DNA of 64,000 bases, taken from assembly GCA_964418595.1 (NCBI GenBank), contig CAYQMF010000016.1, positions 6,850 through 70,849 on the forward strand, read 5' to 3'. Positions within the stretch are counted from its first letter, which is position 1, and every line of letters begins with the position of its first letter. A model generated the notes under the pieces. It had not been told where the DNA came from and did no database searches. It worked only from the letters and a program-made list of their open reading frames with translations. The translations under genes were made by a program, and so were the position numbers. Shown here piece after piece: positions 17,051 to 26,564 of the stretch. The stretch comes from CAYQMF01 sp964418595. Lineage in GTDB: Bacteria > Planctomycetota > UBA1135 > UBA2386.

Positions 17051-18364
17051 ATGTTGGCGCGGATGACCAGCGCCTCGCATCGCATCCTGCGCTCCGCGTC
17101 CCGTCGCGACGTCCTCAAGGCCGGCGGCGTCTCCGCCGTCACCGCCCTCGCGGCGAAGGCATCGCCCAGCGGGTTCTTCAGCAGCGTCGACGACACGATC
17201 AAGATCGGCCTCGTCGGCTGCGGTGGGCGCGGCACCGGCGCGGCGGTGAACGCCTTGCGCGCCGACGACAACGGCAAGCTCGTGGCGATGCACGACCTGT
17301 TCCCCGACCAGCTCGAGCGCAGCCTGAAGAGCATCGGGGCGGTGAAGGACGTCGCCGCGCGCGTCGAAGTGGCGCCGGAGCAGCGTTTCACCGGCTTCGA
17401 CGGCTTCCTCAAGCTGCTCGACTCCGGCGTCGACCTCGTGGTGCTCGCGTCGCCGCCGCACTTCCGGCCCATGCAGGTGGAGGAGGCGGTGAAGCGCGGC
17501 AAGCACATGTTCGTGGAGAAGCCGGTCGCCGTGGATGCGCCCGGCGTGCGCCGTGTGTGGGCCGCGTGCGAGGCGGCGCGGCAGAAGCACCTCAACGTCG
17601 TCTCCGGGCTGTGCTATCGCTACCACGCCGGTCGCCGCGCGGTGATCGAGCGCATCCAGGCCGGCGACATCGGCCGCGTGTTGAGTCTCGACGTCAACTA
17701 CCTCACCGGCGAGCTGTGGCACCGCGGTCGCAACCAGGAGTGGTCGGAGATGGAGACCCAGTGCCGCAATTGGCTCTACTACACGTGGCTGTCGGGCGAC
17801 CACATCGCCGAGCAGCACATCCACAGCCTCGACGTCGCGGCGTGGATCCTCGGCGACCGCTATCCGCAGCGGGCGCTGGCCACCGGCGGCCGTGAGATGC
17901 GCACCGACCCCAAGTTCGGCAACGTGTACGACCACTTCGCCACGCGCTACTCGTACGACGACGGCACGCAGGTGTTCAGCGCCTGCCGGCAGATGGCCGG
18001 GTGCAAGAACGACGTGTCGGACAACGTGCACGGCACCGACGGGCACGCCGCGATCTTCCAGCACAAGCTGTGGGGCCGCCGCAAGTGGGAGTGGGAGGGC
18101 GACGGCAGCGACATGTACCAGAACGAGCACAACGAGCTGCTGGCCGCGATCCGCAAGGGCGAGCCGATCAACAACAGCGAGTACATGTGCAAGAGCACGC
18201 TGATGGCGATCATGGGTCGGATGTCGGCGTACACCGGGCAGGAGATCACCTGGGATCAGGCCTGGAACAGCCAGGAGGTGCTCGCGCCGAAGAGCTACGC
18301 GTTCGGCGACGTCGACCCGGAGCTATCGCGCATCGCGCGCCCGGGCGTCACGCGCTTCGTGTGA
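17051..18364 (+). CDS. Gfo/Idh/MocA family oxidoreductase, Tat-exported
   Basis: This is a 437-residue protein. The N-terminus has a twin-arginine leader (SASRRDVLKAGGVSAVTALA), so it is exported folded with its cofactor. The NAD(P)-binding Rossmann fold starts IKIGLVGCGGRGTGAAV. The family motif EKPVAVDAPGVRR is present, and the C-terminal substrate domain includes HRGRNQEWSEMETQCRNW and a STLMAIMGRMSAYTGQEITWD ending. Planctomycetes carry many such paralogues acting on sugars or cyclitols; the substrate cannot be read. The start could instead be ATG 17063 (MTSASHRILRS), with no effect on the leader. It stands alone downstream of the Uma2 gene. Confidence 0.88.
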   Translation: MLARMTSASHRILRSASRRDVLKAGGVSAVTALAAKASPSGFFSSVDDTIKIGLVGCGGRGTGAAVNALRADDNGKLVAMHDLFPDQLERSLKSIGAVKDVAARVEVAPEQRFTGFDGFLKLLDSGVDLVVLASPPHFRPMQVEEAVKRGKHMFVEKPVAVDAPGVRRVWAACEAARQKHLNVVSGLCYRYHAGRRAVIERIQAGDIGRVLSLDVNYLTGELWHRGRNQEWSEMETQCRNWLYYTWLSGDHIAEQHIHSLDVAAWILGDRYPQRALATGGREMRTDPKFGNVYDHFATRYSYDDGTQVFSACRQMAGCKNDVSDNVHGTDGHAAIFQHKLWGRRKWEWEGDGSDMYQNEHNELLAAIRKGEPINNSEYMCKSTLMAIMGRMSAYTGQEITWDQAWNSQEVLAPKSYAFGDVDPELSRIARPGVTRFV

Positions 18365-18398
18365 GCATGCCTCGCGCCGGGGCAGCCCCGATCCTGAC

Positions 18399-21272
18399 AT
18401 GAGTGACGCGGCCGCCGGACCGGAGCCGACCCTGCGCGAAGTGGTCGAGGAGTGCCTCGCGCGCTACCCGGGCGAAGGGACGGCCGCGATCGACGAGCTG
18501 GCGGCGCGGCATCCGCAGCACGCCAACGGCCTGCGCCGCCGGATCGATGTCCTGCGCCAAGGGGGGATGTTGCCGGAAGCGCAGGATCACACCAGCTACC
18601 CCGCGCAGCTCGGCGACTTCCGGCTCCTCGAGCTGCTCGGCGAGGGTGGCATGGGGGCGGTGTTCCGCGCGCGCCAGGAGTCGCTGGGCCGGCTGGTGGC
18701 GCTGAAGGTCATCCGTGCGGAGTCGCTGTTCTCGCCCGTGGCCCGCGAACGCTTCCGTCGCGAGATCGAGGCGGTGGCGGCGCTGCGCTCGCCCGGCATC
18801 GTCCCGGTACACACCGTCGGCGAGGAGAACGGCGTGCCGTTCTACGCGATGGAGCTGGTCGAGGGGACGAACCTCGCCGACCTCGCTGCGCTGCTGCGCA
18901 CGCGGCCGGTCGAGAAGCTCACCGGCGAGGACATGCGCCAGGCGGTGGAGCAGGCGACGGCGCGCCATGGCGGTGGCGTCTCGGGTTCGACCGACGCCGA
19001 CGCGCTCTGGGGCGGCCGTCACCCCCAGGTGTGTTGTCGCATCGCGCTGCGCGTGGCACGCGCGCTCGCCCACGCCCACGAGCGCGGCGTGCTGCACCGC
19101 GACGTCAAGCCGAGCAACATCATGGTCGACGCGGGCGGCCGCGTGCTGCTGCTCGACTTCGGTCTGGCGCGGGCCGTCAATCCTGCCGACCACGGCCTCA
19201 CGCAGACCGGCGCCGTCGTCGGGTCGCTCGCGTACATGGCACCGGAACAGATCCGCGGCGACACCGAACTCGACGCGCGGGTCGATGTGTACGGCGTCGG
19301 CGTGACGCTGTACGAACTGCTCACCCTGCAGCGCGCCTACCGGGGGCGTGGCGAGATGGAGGAACTGCGCTCGGCGATCCTCGCCGGCAGCGTGGTGACG
19401 CCGGCACAGCTCAATCCGGTCGTCGACCGCGACGCGGAGACCATCTGCCTGCGGGCGATGGCGCCCGAACCGGGCCGTCGCTACCCGACCATGGCGGCGA
19501 TGGCCGACGACCTCCAGCGCTTCCTGGAGCTGCGGCCGATCGAGGCGCGGCGTGCCGGCGCCAGCTATCGCGTGCGCCGCTGGATGCAGCGTCACCCGGC
19601 GCGCGCCACGGCCCTGGCCGCGGGCCTGCTCGTTGCGGTGGGCGTGCCCAGCACGGTCGCGCTCCAGCAGCACTTCGCGGCGGAACAGATCCGGGGTGCG
19701 CTCACCGAGACGAAGCGCTACCAGGACAGCTACGAACGGCTACTCGCCAACGCGCTGCAGACCATCGAGCAGACCACGTACCGGCTCGCCCGCGACGAGC
19801 AGCTCGCCACGGGCAAGCTCGACCGGCTGCGTCGCGATCTGCTCGAACAGACGCTCACGTTCTACGAGCAGCTCGCAAGCGTCGCCGACGCGTCACCGAG
19901 CGCGCGCGATCATCTCCGTCGCGCTCAGGGCGTGCTGGCCGCGGTACGCAAAGACCTCGGCGAGCTGGACGCGGCGCGCACCGCGGCGCAGGGGGTCCTC
20001 GCCGGGTACGAGGCCGACCTCGCGGCTGCCGCGCCGGATCGGCGCCCGCGCCTGCTGCAGCGGATCGCGCAGGCGGCGCGCGGGCTGGGGGAGATCGAGG
20101 TCGCGCGCCAGGCATTCGCTCCCGCGGTCGTGGCGTTGGATCGAAGCGCGGCCGCGACGCGCCAGTTCGTGGCGGAAGCAGGCGGCACGCCGCCGCAGGT
20201 GGTGCGCCACCTCCTCGACGTGCGGATGATGCGCGCGGCGTGTCAGGTCGAGTTGGGGGACTCGGGCGCCGCCATGGCCGAGTTCCGCGGCATCATCGGC
20301 GAGTTGAACGCCGACCCCGCCGCGCTCGAGCGCGACGTGGGCTTGCGCCTGGATCTGGTGCGTGCCCAGGGCAACCTCGCCGCCCACCTGATCCGCATCG
20401 GCGAACTGGAGGCCGCGGAGACACAGCTGCGCGGGCAGATCGCGGTCCTCGACGGCGCGGCGGCGAGCCTCGGCGACTACGACAGTGCGCGGGCGCTCCG
20501 CGCGAGCTTGCTCAACCTCGGCTTCGTGTTGCGCCGGCGCGGCGCGTTCGTGGAAGCCGATCCGGTGGTCAGCCGCGCCGAGCAGCTCGCGGGCGAATTG
20601 GCGGCGCAGCTTCCCGATCGGGTCGCCGCGCAGCGCGAACACGCCTCGGCCACGATCGCGCTGGCCGGGATCCGCCTGCACACGGAGGGTGCGGCCGTGG
20701 CCGTGGAGCTGGCGCGCGGTGCCGTCGATCGCCTCGCCGCGCTCGCGGCCGCGAGTCCCGACGACACAGGGACCGCGCGCGTCCTCGCGGAGGCGCGTGG
20801 GACCCTGGCCCAGTTCCTGCTCGAGATCCCCGGCGGTGCCGCGGAGGCGATCGCCATCCTCGAGCCCGCCCTCGCCACGATGCGAGACCTCGCGGTTGCG
20901 GCCGGCGCGACGAGCGAGGTGTTCGCGCACCTGGGCCTCACCGCCCTGACGCTGGCGCTCGCCCTGCACGAGGCGGGGCAGACCCAACGCGTGCACGACG
21001 CGGCCGAGGAGGCGCTGGTCTGGCAGGAGAAGGCGTTGGGCATCGAGGCTGGCAACCCGGTCTTCCGTTCGAACTACGCGCGCACGCTCGTCGCGCTCGC
21101 CGCCGACGCGGTGGTCGTGGGCGATGCCGTCCGTGCCCGGGCCACGCTGCAGCGCGGCTTCGACCGGGTCGGGTTTGGCGCGTCCGACGCGCTGCTCCTG
21201 CAGGCCCTCGCCGACCTGCAGCCGGATCGCGCCGAGCCGGTCCGCGCCCTCCTGTCCGAGCTCTCGCGATAG
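18399..21272 (+). CDS. Hanks-type Ser/Thr protein kinase with TM segment and long helical C-terminus
   Basis: This is a 957-residue protein. The kinase domain spans about 74-370: glycine loop LGEGGMGAVF (80-89), K103 in VALKVIR, catalytic loop HRDVKPSN (233-240), DFG (253-255), and APEQIRG (281-287). An insert of about 35 residues precedes helix E (ARHGGGVSGSTDADALWGG). A single TM helix lies near 395-417 (ARATALAAGLLVAVGVPSTV). The remaining 540 residues are alpha-helical and TPR-like (LGDSGAAMAEFRGIIGELNA), predicted to face the periplasm. This is the PknB-like cytoplasmic kinase with an extracytoplasmic sensor that is expanded in planctomycetes. It converges on the DUF1080 gene with a 4-bp gap. 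Confidence 0.9.
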   Translation: MSDAAAGPEPTLREVVEECLARYPGEGTAAIDELAARHPQHANGLRRRIDVLRQGGMLPEAQDHTSYPAQLGDFRLLELLGEGGMGAVFRARQESLGRLVALKVIRAESLFSPVARERFRREIEAVAALRSPGIVPVHTVGEENGVPFYAMELVEGTNLADLAALLRTRPVEKLTGEDMRQAVEQATARHGGGVSGSTDADALWGGRHPQVCCRIALRVARALAHAHERGVLHRDVKPSNIMVDAGGRVLLLDFGLARAVNPADHGLTQTGAVVGSLAYMAPEQIRGDTELDARVDVYGVGVTLYELLTLQRAYRGRGEMEELRSAILAGSVVTPAQLNPVVDRDAETICLRAMAPEPGRRYPTMAAMADDLQRFLELRPIEARRAGASYRVRRWMQRHPARATALAAGLLVAVGVPSTVALQQHFAAEQIRGALTETKRYQDSYERLLANALQTIEQTTYRLARDEQLATGKLDRLRRDLLEQTLTFYEQLASVADASPSARDHLRRAQGVLAAVRKDLGELDAARTAAQGVLAGYEADLAAAAPDRRPRLLQRIAQAARGLGEIEVARQAFAPAVVALDRSAAATRQFVAEAGGTPPQVVRHLLDVRMMRAACQVELGDSGAAMAEFRGIIGELNADPAALERDVGLRLDLVRAQGNLAAHLIRIGELEAAETQLRGQIAVLDGAAASLGDYDSARALRASLLNLGFVLRRRGAFVEADPVVSRAEQLAGELAAQLPDRVAAQREHASATIALAGIRLHTEGAAVAVELARGAVDRLAALAAASPDDTGTARVLAEARGTLAQFLLEIPGGAAEAIAILEPALATMRDLAVAAGATSEVFAHLGLTALTLALALHEAGQTQRVHDAAEEALVWQEKALGIEAGNPVFRSNYARTLVALAADAVVVGDAVRARATLQRGFDRVGFGASDALLLQALADLQPDRAEPVRALLSELSR

Positions 21273-21276
21273 CCGT

Positions 21277-22572
21277 TCAGCGACCGTCTTGCAGCGGGCG
21301 CACGAACACGTTGCGGAACCACGCGAACGCGTCGCCCTCGATCGCGCCCGCCGGCGCATGCCGCTGCAGGCCGATGAACCCCTTCGGCGCGCGGCTGGCG
21401 AAGGGTTCGCCCTGCTCCGGCGTGAGCTTGCTGGTGTCGACGTCGTACAGGGTCCAGCCGTTGAGCCGCGTGCGGATGAGCGTGCCCACGCAGCGGATCT
21501 CGAGTGTGTTCCAGGCGGTCAGCGGGTTGAGCCCGTCCTTGACCGCCGGCGGCACCGAGCCATACAGGCTGCCGGTGAACTGCCAGGGCTTCAGCTTGCT
21601 CTTGGTACCGGTCTCCCAGTTCCAGTCGTCGAGGAGCTGGATCTCGGCGCCGGAGAAGGCCGGGTTGGCATCGCTGCGCGCCGCGCGCACGAACACGCCG
21701 CTGTTCGCCATCGCGCTCAGCTTGAAATCGAGGCGCAGCTCGAAGTCCTGGAAGTCCTGCACGCTGCGCAGCTCGTGCGCCCCGCCCTTGCACAGCGCGA
21801 GCAGGAGCCCGTCGCGCACCAGGAACCCCGTGCCGTCGCCGCCGTGCGGCGCGAACGCGGCGAGGGAGTCGCCGGTGAACAGACCCACCCAGCCCTCGGC
21901 CTTGGGTTGCAGCACTCCCTTGTCGTCGACGGCGAACTGGTCGAGGTCGAACACCGGGAACTCGCGGACTTTGATGTTGCGGAAGCGGACCGCGCTCTTG
22001 CTCGGCTCGCCGCCGTGCACCTGCAGGCCGATGCGGCCGCTCTCGGCGTAGCCGGTCGCGTCCGCGGGCAGCTCGAAGTCGGTGAGCATCGTGCCGTTGA
22101 CCCACGCTTCGACGTGCGGGTTGCGCCCCGTGCAGCGCACGCGCACCCAATTCCACTCGCCGCGCTCGTAGTGCGATGCGCCCTCCTGGTTGTGGCTCAG
22201 GAAGCCGTCCGCGTAGATGGCGCCGATCTCACCGCCGTCCCGGTGGTCGAGGGTCACCTGCAGTCCCTTCTGCTTGCTGCTCGGCGGCAGCATGCGCAGG
22301 AACACGCCGGAGTCGAACGGCCAGTCCATCTTGACCTCGAAGGCCAGGTCGTAGCTGTGGAAGTAGCGGTCGGTGTAGATGAGGCCACCCTCGCCCTTCT
22401 CGGTGGTGCGCCCCACGAGGCAGCCGTCCTCCACGGTCCACCGCGCCGGTCCGTCGTAGCGACCGCCCTTGGTCGTCCAGCCGTCGAGCGTGGCGCCGTC
22501 GAAGAGCGGGCGCGCGGGCGACGGGTCTTGCGGCGGTAGCGCGGTGAGCGCGAGCAGGGTGAGGGTGAGCAT
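21277..22572 (-). CDS. Secreted double DUF1080 (3-keto-disaccharide hydrolase-like) protein
   Basis: This is a 431-residue protein with a short signal peptide (MLTLTLLALTALPPQ). There are two DUF1080 domains, each a concanavalin-like beta sandwich: about 20-205 (RPLFDGATLDGWTTKGGRYD ... RFRNIKVREF) and 225-428 (GWVGLFTGDSLAAFAP ... AFAWFRNVFVRPL). Characteristic DSGVFLRM and NSGVFVRA strands occur in the two copies. Members of this group have been named 3-keto-disaccharide hydrolases, so a periplasmic glycosidase or carbohydrate-binding role is plausible. It lies 5 bp downstream of the MFS transporter gene on the same strand, so the two are probably an operon for processing and uptake of a sugar or nucleoside compound. 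Confidence 0.88.
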   Translation of the reverse strand: MLTLTLLALTALPPQDPSPARPLFDGATLDGWTTKGGRYDGPARWTVEDGCLVGRTTEKGEGGLIYTDRYFHSYDLAFEVKMDWPFDSGVFLRMLPPSSKQKGLQVTLDHRDGGEIGAIYADGFLSHNQEGASHYERGEWNWVRVRCTGRNPHVEAWVNGTMLTDFELPADATGYAESGRIGLQVHGGEPSKSAVRFRNIKVREFPVFDLDQFAVDDKGVLQPKAEGWVGLFTGDSLAAFAPHGGDGTGFLVRDGLLLALCKGGAHELRSVQDFQDFELRLDFKLSAMANSGVFVRAARSDANPAFSGAEIQLLDDWNWETGTKSKLKPWQFTGSLYGSVPPAVKDGLNPLTAWNTLEIRCVGTLIRTRLNGWTLYDVDTSKLTPEQGEPFASRAPKGFIGLQRHAPAGAIEGDAFAWFRNVFVRPLQDGR

Positions 22573-22577
22573 TGCGA

Positions 22578-23777
22578 TCAGGCCTTGGTCTTGGGGGGCC
22601 AGAAGAGGAGGGCGAGGAGGGCGGCGCCGACAAGCGACGCGCCGGCGAGCAGGGGGAAGACCTGCGCGTAGTCGGTCTTACCCTGCGCGGTCTGCAGGCG
22701 TTCGGCGAGCTTCGAGCAGGCCCAGTTCCCGGCGAACGGTCCGGCGCCGAGGATCAGGAAGTTGAACAGGCCCTGCGCCGTGCTGCGCACACCCTTGGGG
22801 AAGAACTCGTCGACGAAGATGTAGACGGTGGCGAAGAAGAACGCGTAGCAGATGCCGTGCAGGAGGTTGACGGCGACCACGAGGCCGACCTGATCGGGGA
22901 AGTACGCGAACACGGCGAAGCGCGCGGTGTGTCCGAGCACGCCGATGGTCATCGTCGTGCGCCAGCCGAGCGACTTCAGCACGTAGCCGAGCACGGCCAT
23001 CGTGCCGATCTCCGCGACCTGCCCGAGGCTCATCACCGGCATCACCCACGAGTCGGCCACGCCGACGCTCTCGCGCAGGAAGCTGTCGGTGAGCACGAAG
23101 TAGCCCTGGTGCACGGCCGCGTCGATGAAGGTCACGACGAACAGCACGAGCACGAAGGGCATGCGCAGGAGCGAGAGCACCTCGGCGAGCGCGGGCCGCG
23201 CCGTGGGGCTCTGGCGCGGCGGCGTGTGCGGGAGCGTCAGGCAGAACAGCGCGAGCAGGATCGAGACGCCGCCGGAGATGAGGAACACGCTCGCCTTGAG
23301 CGGCACCGCCTCGGGACCCTCCTTGCCCTGCAGGATGAAGAAGAGCGGCCACGCGGCGAGGATCCAGCCGATGGTCCCGCCCATGCGGATGCGTGGGAAC
23401 TCCCGTTGCGGGTTGGTGACGTGCGCGAACGCCACCGAGTTGGCGATCGACAACGTCGGCACGTAGAAGAGCGAGTGCACGAGCATGAGCGCGAAGAACG
23501 TCTCGAAGTCGCGCACCCAGTAGAGGGCGATCATCGCGGCGCCGCCGATCACGTGGCTGACCGCGAGGAACTTCTCGGCGGCGAAGCGGCGGTCGGCGAA
23601 CGGCGCGCTGAACAGCATCGCCGTGATCGACGCCATCGTGAACGCGTTCAGGATCCACGCGCCCTGATCCTTCGTGAACCCCAGGCTCGGCAGGTAGCCG
23701 AAGATCACCGGGAGCCAGGCGCCCCAGATGAACAGCTGAAGCACCATCAGGACGAACAGCTTCACGGACGTGCTCAT
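22578..23777 (-). CDS. MFS transporter, nucleoside:H+ symporter type
   Basis: This is a 399-residue protein with about 12 TM helices. The ATG at 23777 (MSTSVKLFVLMVLQLFIWGA) begins the first helix directly; longer in-frame starts add only Arg-rich sequence. The pattern WGAWLPVIFGYLPSLGF, then SAPFADRRFAAEKFLA and FPRIRMGGTIGWILAAWPLF, matches the NupG/XapB-like nucleoside:H+ symporter family that is widespread in planctomycetes. The second half has VYIFVDEFFPKGVRSTAQGLF. The likely role is proton-driven uptake of a nucleoside or sugar-like solute across the inner membrane. It is probably co-transcribed with the DUF1080 gene that starts 5 bp downstream. Confidence 0.85.
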   Translation of the reverse strand: MSTSVKLFVLMVLQLFIWGAWLPVIFGYLPSLGFTKDQGAWILNAFTMASITAMLFSAPFADRRFAAEKFLAVSHVIGGAAMIALYWVRDFETFFALMLVHSLFYVPTLSIANSVAFAHVTNPQREFPRIRMGGTIGWILAAWPLFFILQGKEGPEAVPLKASVFLISGGVSILLALFCLTLPHTPPRQSPTARPALAEVLSLLRMPFVLVLFVVTFIDAAVHQGYFVLTDSFLRESVGVADSWVMPVMSLGQVAEIGTMAVLGYVLKSLGWRTTMTIGVLGHTARFAVFAYFPDQVGLVVAVNLLHGICYAFFFATVYIFVDEFFPKGVRSTAQGLFNFLILGAGPFAGNWACSKLAERLQTAQGKTDYAQVFPLLAGASLVGAALLALLFWPPKTKA

Positions 23778-23863
23778 GCGCGGCGCGAGATTAGGCGGTC
23801 GATCGCCGCCGTCGATGACCAACAGGTTCGTTTCTGGCCCCGTGTCCCTACCATGCCGCGCGC

Positions 23864-25135
23864 GTGTCGATGCCTGCTCCTGACGTCCCTCGAGCGGACC
23901 CGTCCCGGGTCGTGATCGTGGCGGAGCACGCCTCTGCCCGTTTCGGCGGCGAGGCGATCCTGCCACTGCACTGGTTCCGCGAGTTGCGCGGGCGCGGGAT
24001 CGAGGCGTGGCTGGTCGTGCACGCGCGCACGCGTGCGGAGCTGGAGGTGGTCTTCGCCAAAGACCGCGCCCGGTTGCACTTCGTGCCCGACACCTGGGTG
24101 AACAAGCTCCTGTGGCGGCTGGGGCGCGTGCTACCGCACCAGCTCGACCTCGTGACCTTCGGCGCGCTCAGCCACGTCTACACGCAGGCGCGCGCGCGTC
24201 GGATCGTGCGCCGGCTCATCGCGACGGAGCGCGCGAACGTCGTGCACCAGCCGATCCCGGTGTCGCCGAAGGAGCCGTCGCTCATGGTCGGCCTCGGCGT
24301 GCCCGTGGTGATCGGCCCCATGAACGGCAACATGCACTGGCCGAAGGCCTTCGCCCACCTCGAGAGCCGGTTCGCGCGGCTGGCGCTGCGTGCTTCGCGC
24401 CTCGTGGCCGGCCTGCTCAACCGCGTCTTCCCGGGCAAACTGCGCGCCGACGTGCTGCTGGTGGCGAACGAACGCACGCGGGCCGGTCTGCCCGGTGGCG
24501 TGCGCGGGCACGTGCGCGTGCTGCCGGAGAACGGGGTGGATCTCTCGCTCTGGCAGTCCCGGCCGCGCACGCCCCACGACGGGCCGCTGCGCGTGGCGTT
24601 CCTCGGCCGCCTCAGCGCCGTGAAGGGTCTGCCGTACCTCCTGCAGGCGCTCGCCCAGACCATTGCGACCGCCGCGGTGCACCTCGAGATCCTCGGCGAC
24701 GGCGAGGAACGGGCGCGCCTCGAGGCACTCGCCCGGTCGCTGCAGGTGACCGACCATGTGACCTTCGCCGGCTGGCTCACCCAGCCGCAGGCCGCCGCCC
24801 GCCTCGCGGCCGCCGACGCGCTGGTGTTGCCGAGCCTGCGCGAGTGCGGCGGCGCCGTGATGCTCGAGGCGATGGGGCTCGGCCTGCCGGTGATCGCGAC
24901 CGCCTGGGGTGGTCCCCTCGACTACGTCGACGCAACCACCGGCATCCTCGTGCCGCCGATCGACGAGGCGACCTTCGTGCAAGGTCTCGCCGACGCGATG
25001 CTGCGGCTCGCGCGCGACGCCGACCTGCGCGGCCGGCTCGGGGCTGCCGGCCGCGCGCGCGTCGAACGCGACTTCGACTGGGCCAGGAAGACCGACGCGA
25101 TGCTCGCGATCTACGCGGCCGCGCGCGGAGCCTGA
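23864..25135 (+). CDS. GT4-family glycosyltransferase
   Basis: This is a 423-residue protein starting at GTG 23864 (ATG 23870 is two codons later). The N-terminal Rossmann domain carries a glycine-containing loop in VAEHASARFGGEAILPLHWF. The C-terminal domain has RVAFLGRLSAVKGLPYLLQA and the retaining GT4 signature EX7E (RECGGAVMLEAMGLGLPVI). No TM segment is present, so it is cytoplasmic or peripheral. It would transfer a sugar from a nucleotide donor during surface polysaccharide or glycolipid synthesis; the acceptor is unknown. It is divergent from the MFS gene (86 bp) and converges on the next gene with a 10-bp gap. No other glycosyltransferase adjoins it. Confidence 0.88.
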   Translation: MSMPAPDVPRADPSRVVIVAEHASARFGGEAILPLHWFRELRGRGIEAWLVVHARTRAELEVVFAKDRARLHFVPDTWVNKLLWRLGRVLPHQLDLVTFGALSHVYTQARARRIVRRLIATERANVVHQPIPVSPKEPSLMVGLGVPVVIGPMNGNMHWPKAFAHLESRFARLALRASRLVAGLLNRVFPGKLRADVLLVANERTRAGLPGGVRGHVRVLPENGVDLSLWQSRPRTPHDGPLRVAFLGRLSAVKGLPYLLQALAQTIATAAVHLEILGDGEERARLEALARSLQVTDHVTFAGWLTQPQAAARLAAADALVLPSLRECGGAVMLEAMGLGLPVIATAWGGPLDYVDATTGILVPPIDEATFVQGLADAMLRLARDADLRGRLGAAGRARVERDFDWARKTDAMLAIYAAARGA

Positions 25136-25145
25136 GCCCCCCGGA

Positions 25146-26396
25146 TCACGACCCGACGATCGCCCAGCTCAGCGAGTTGCTGGCGTAGCTGTTGGCGAAG
25201 CTCAACGGCGGGCAGAAGCCGATGAACTGCGAGCAGAGCTGCAGGCTGCACAGCGAGGGGTTCGGCGGGATGGGGATCACCACCGAGCGCGAACCGTTGC
25301 ACAGGCCGGGGGTGCCCCCGGTGGGGCCCGACGACGTGAACGGCGGCGGCGTGAACGGCACGCGGATCCCCGCGCAGAGCGGCGGCGAGAACACCGGCGC
25401 GCCGCAGGGACCGAAGTTGAGGAACAGGGTCGCCGTCGTCCCCCCCGGCGCATTCTGCAGGTCGAGGCTGAACGTCGTGCTGCCGACGTAGGGCTCGCCA
25501 CCGAGCGTGTGCACCATGGTCGGGCAGATCGGGCACGCGCCGGCGGTGCAGTTGGGTCCTGCGGAGACTTCGTCGCGCGGCAGGATGTCGAGGCCGACGT
25601 ACGGCTCGATGCCGTTGATGCAGCACTGGATCGAGCCGGTGACGACGCAGCCGCTCGCGCTCAACGTCAGGCCGGTGGTGTAGCGGCCGTCGGTCACCCA
25701 GAGCACGCCGGCGCACGCGTCGAAGGCCAGCCCCTGCAACGGCCCCATCAGCGCGGTGCCGCACATGGTCACGGGGAAGCTGCAGACCACCGCGCACGGC
25801 GCCGTCACCGGCGCCACGTACACGCGGCCGCCGCCGGCGGTCGAGCTGGCGGTGCAATAGAAGATCCGGCCGTTGAAGTCGTCGGTCGCACAGCCGGTGA
25901 GGATCTCCCCCGCGCCGATGGGCGGGATGCAGCGCGACACGAGCGAGAGCTGGCAGCCCCCGCCGACCGTGTACCAGCGGATCACGTTCGACTGGTCGGT
26001 GACGTACACCGTGTTCGAGGGCTCGTGGTACGCGAGGCCGGTCACCGGGTTGTTCGGCGACGTATTCGGCATCGGCAGCACCGGGCACTGCGGCTGGCAG
26101 GCGTTGCGCGGGTCGACCTTCGCGATCTGCAGGCCGTTGCTCACCCACACGCCGCGGGTCTTCGAGTCGTAGGCGGTGCCGCCGACGAAGGGGAACCCAG
26201 CCGCCGGCGGCGGCAGCCCGGCCGGCACGCACTGCGCCTGCGCGCAGGTGCCGGTGTTCTGCGACACGACGAAGGGGTTGAAGCGGGTCAGACCGACCAG
26301 CGTTCCGCCCTGAGCAGTGGCGCTGCCGGCGAGCAGAGCCGCGGCGAGGGCGAGGACGACGTGGTGCGGAGAGGGCGAGGTGTGTTTGGGTTGCAT
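25146..26396 (-). CDS. Secreted Cys-rich beta-propeller-like protein
   Basis: This is a 416-residue protein. The ATG at 26396 begins a signal peptide (MQPKHTSPSPHHVVLALAAA...ATAQ). The body has propeller-like repeats (GGTAYDSKTRGVWVSNGLQI, GLAYHEPSNTVYVTDQSNVI, GLAFDACAGVLWVTDGRYTT), each a strand set around a W/Y-V-T/S-D motif. It has roughly 20 cysteines in CxxC-like pairs, so disulfides are likely. The last 100 residues form the beta-rich terminal module seen in other secreted proteins of this phylum (FSLDLQNAPGGTTATLFLNF). No catalytic motif is seen. The role is unknown; surface binding is a guess. It is divergent from 26565 across 168 bp with no recognisable element. Confidence 0.75.
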   Translation of the reverse strand: MQPKHTSPSPHHVVLALAAALLAGSATAQGGTLVGLTRFNPFVVSQNTGTCAQAQCVPAGLPPPAAGFPFVGGTAYDSKTRGVWVSNGLQIAKVDPRNACQPQCPVLPMPNTSPNNPVTGLAYHEPSNTVYVTDQSNVIRWYTVGGGCQLSLVSRCIPPIGAGEILTGCATDDFNGRIFYCTASSTAGGGRVYVAPVTAPCAVVCSFPVTMCGTALMGPLQGLAFDACAGVLWVTDGRYTTGLTLSASGCVVTGSIQCCINGIEPYVGLDILPRDEVSAGPNCTAGACPICPTMVHTLGGEPYVGSTTFSLDLQNAPGGTTATLFLNFGPCGAPVFSPPLCAGIRVPFTPPPFTSSGPTGGTPGLCNGSRSVVIPIPPNPSLCSLQLCSQFIGFCPPLSFANSYASNSLSWAIVGS

Positions 26397-26564
26397 GGCA
26401 GCAAGCACAGGCAGTGACGGGTGGCAGGGGCCCTGGGCATACCATGCGAGGCCGACCCCGGCGACCCCCGCGCCGCGCCGACTTTCGGCCTCGCCGTATT
26501 TGTGCAGGTTGTCAGCTTTCCGTCCCGCGCGTCCCCGGCGCTGCGGCATGCGCGTAACCCCGCC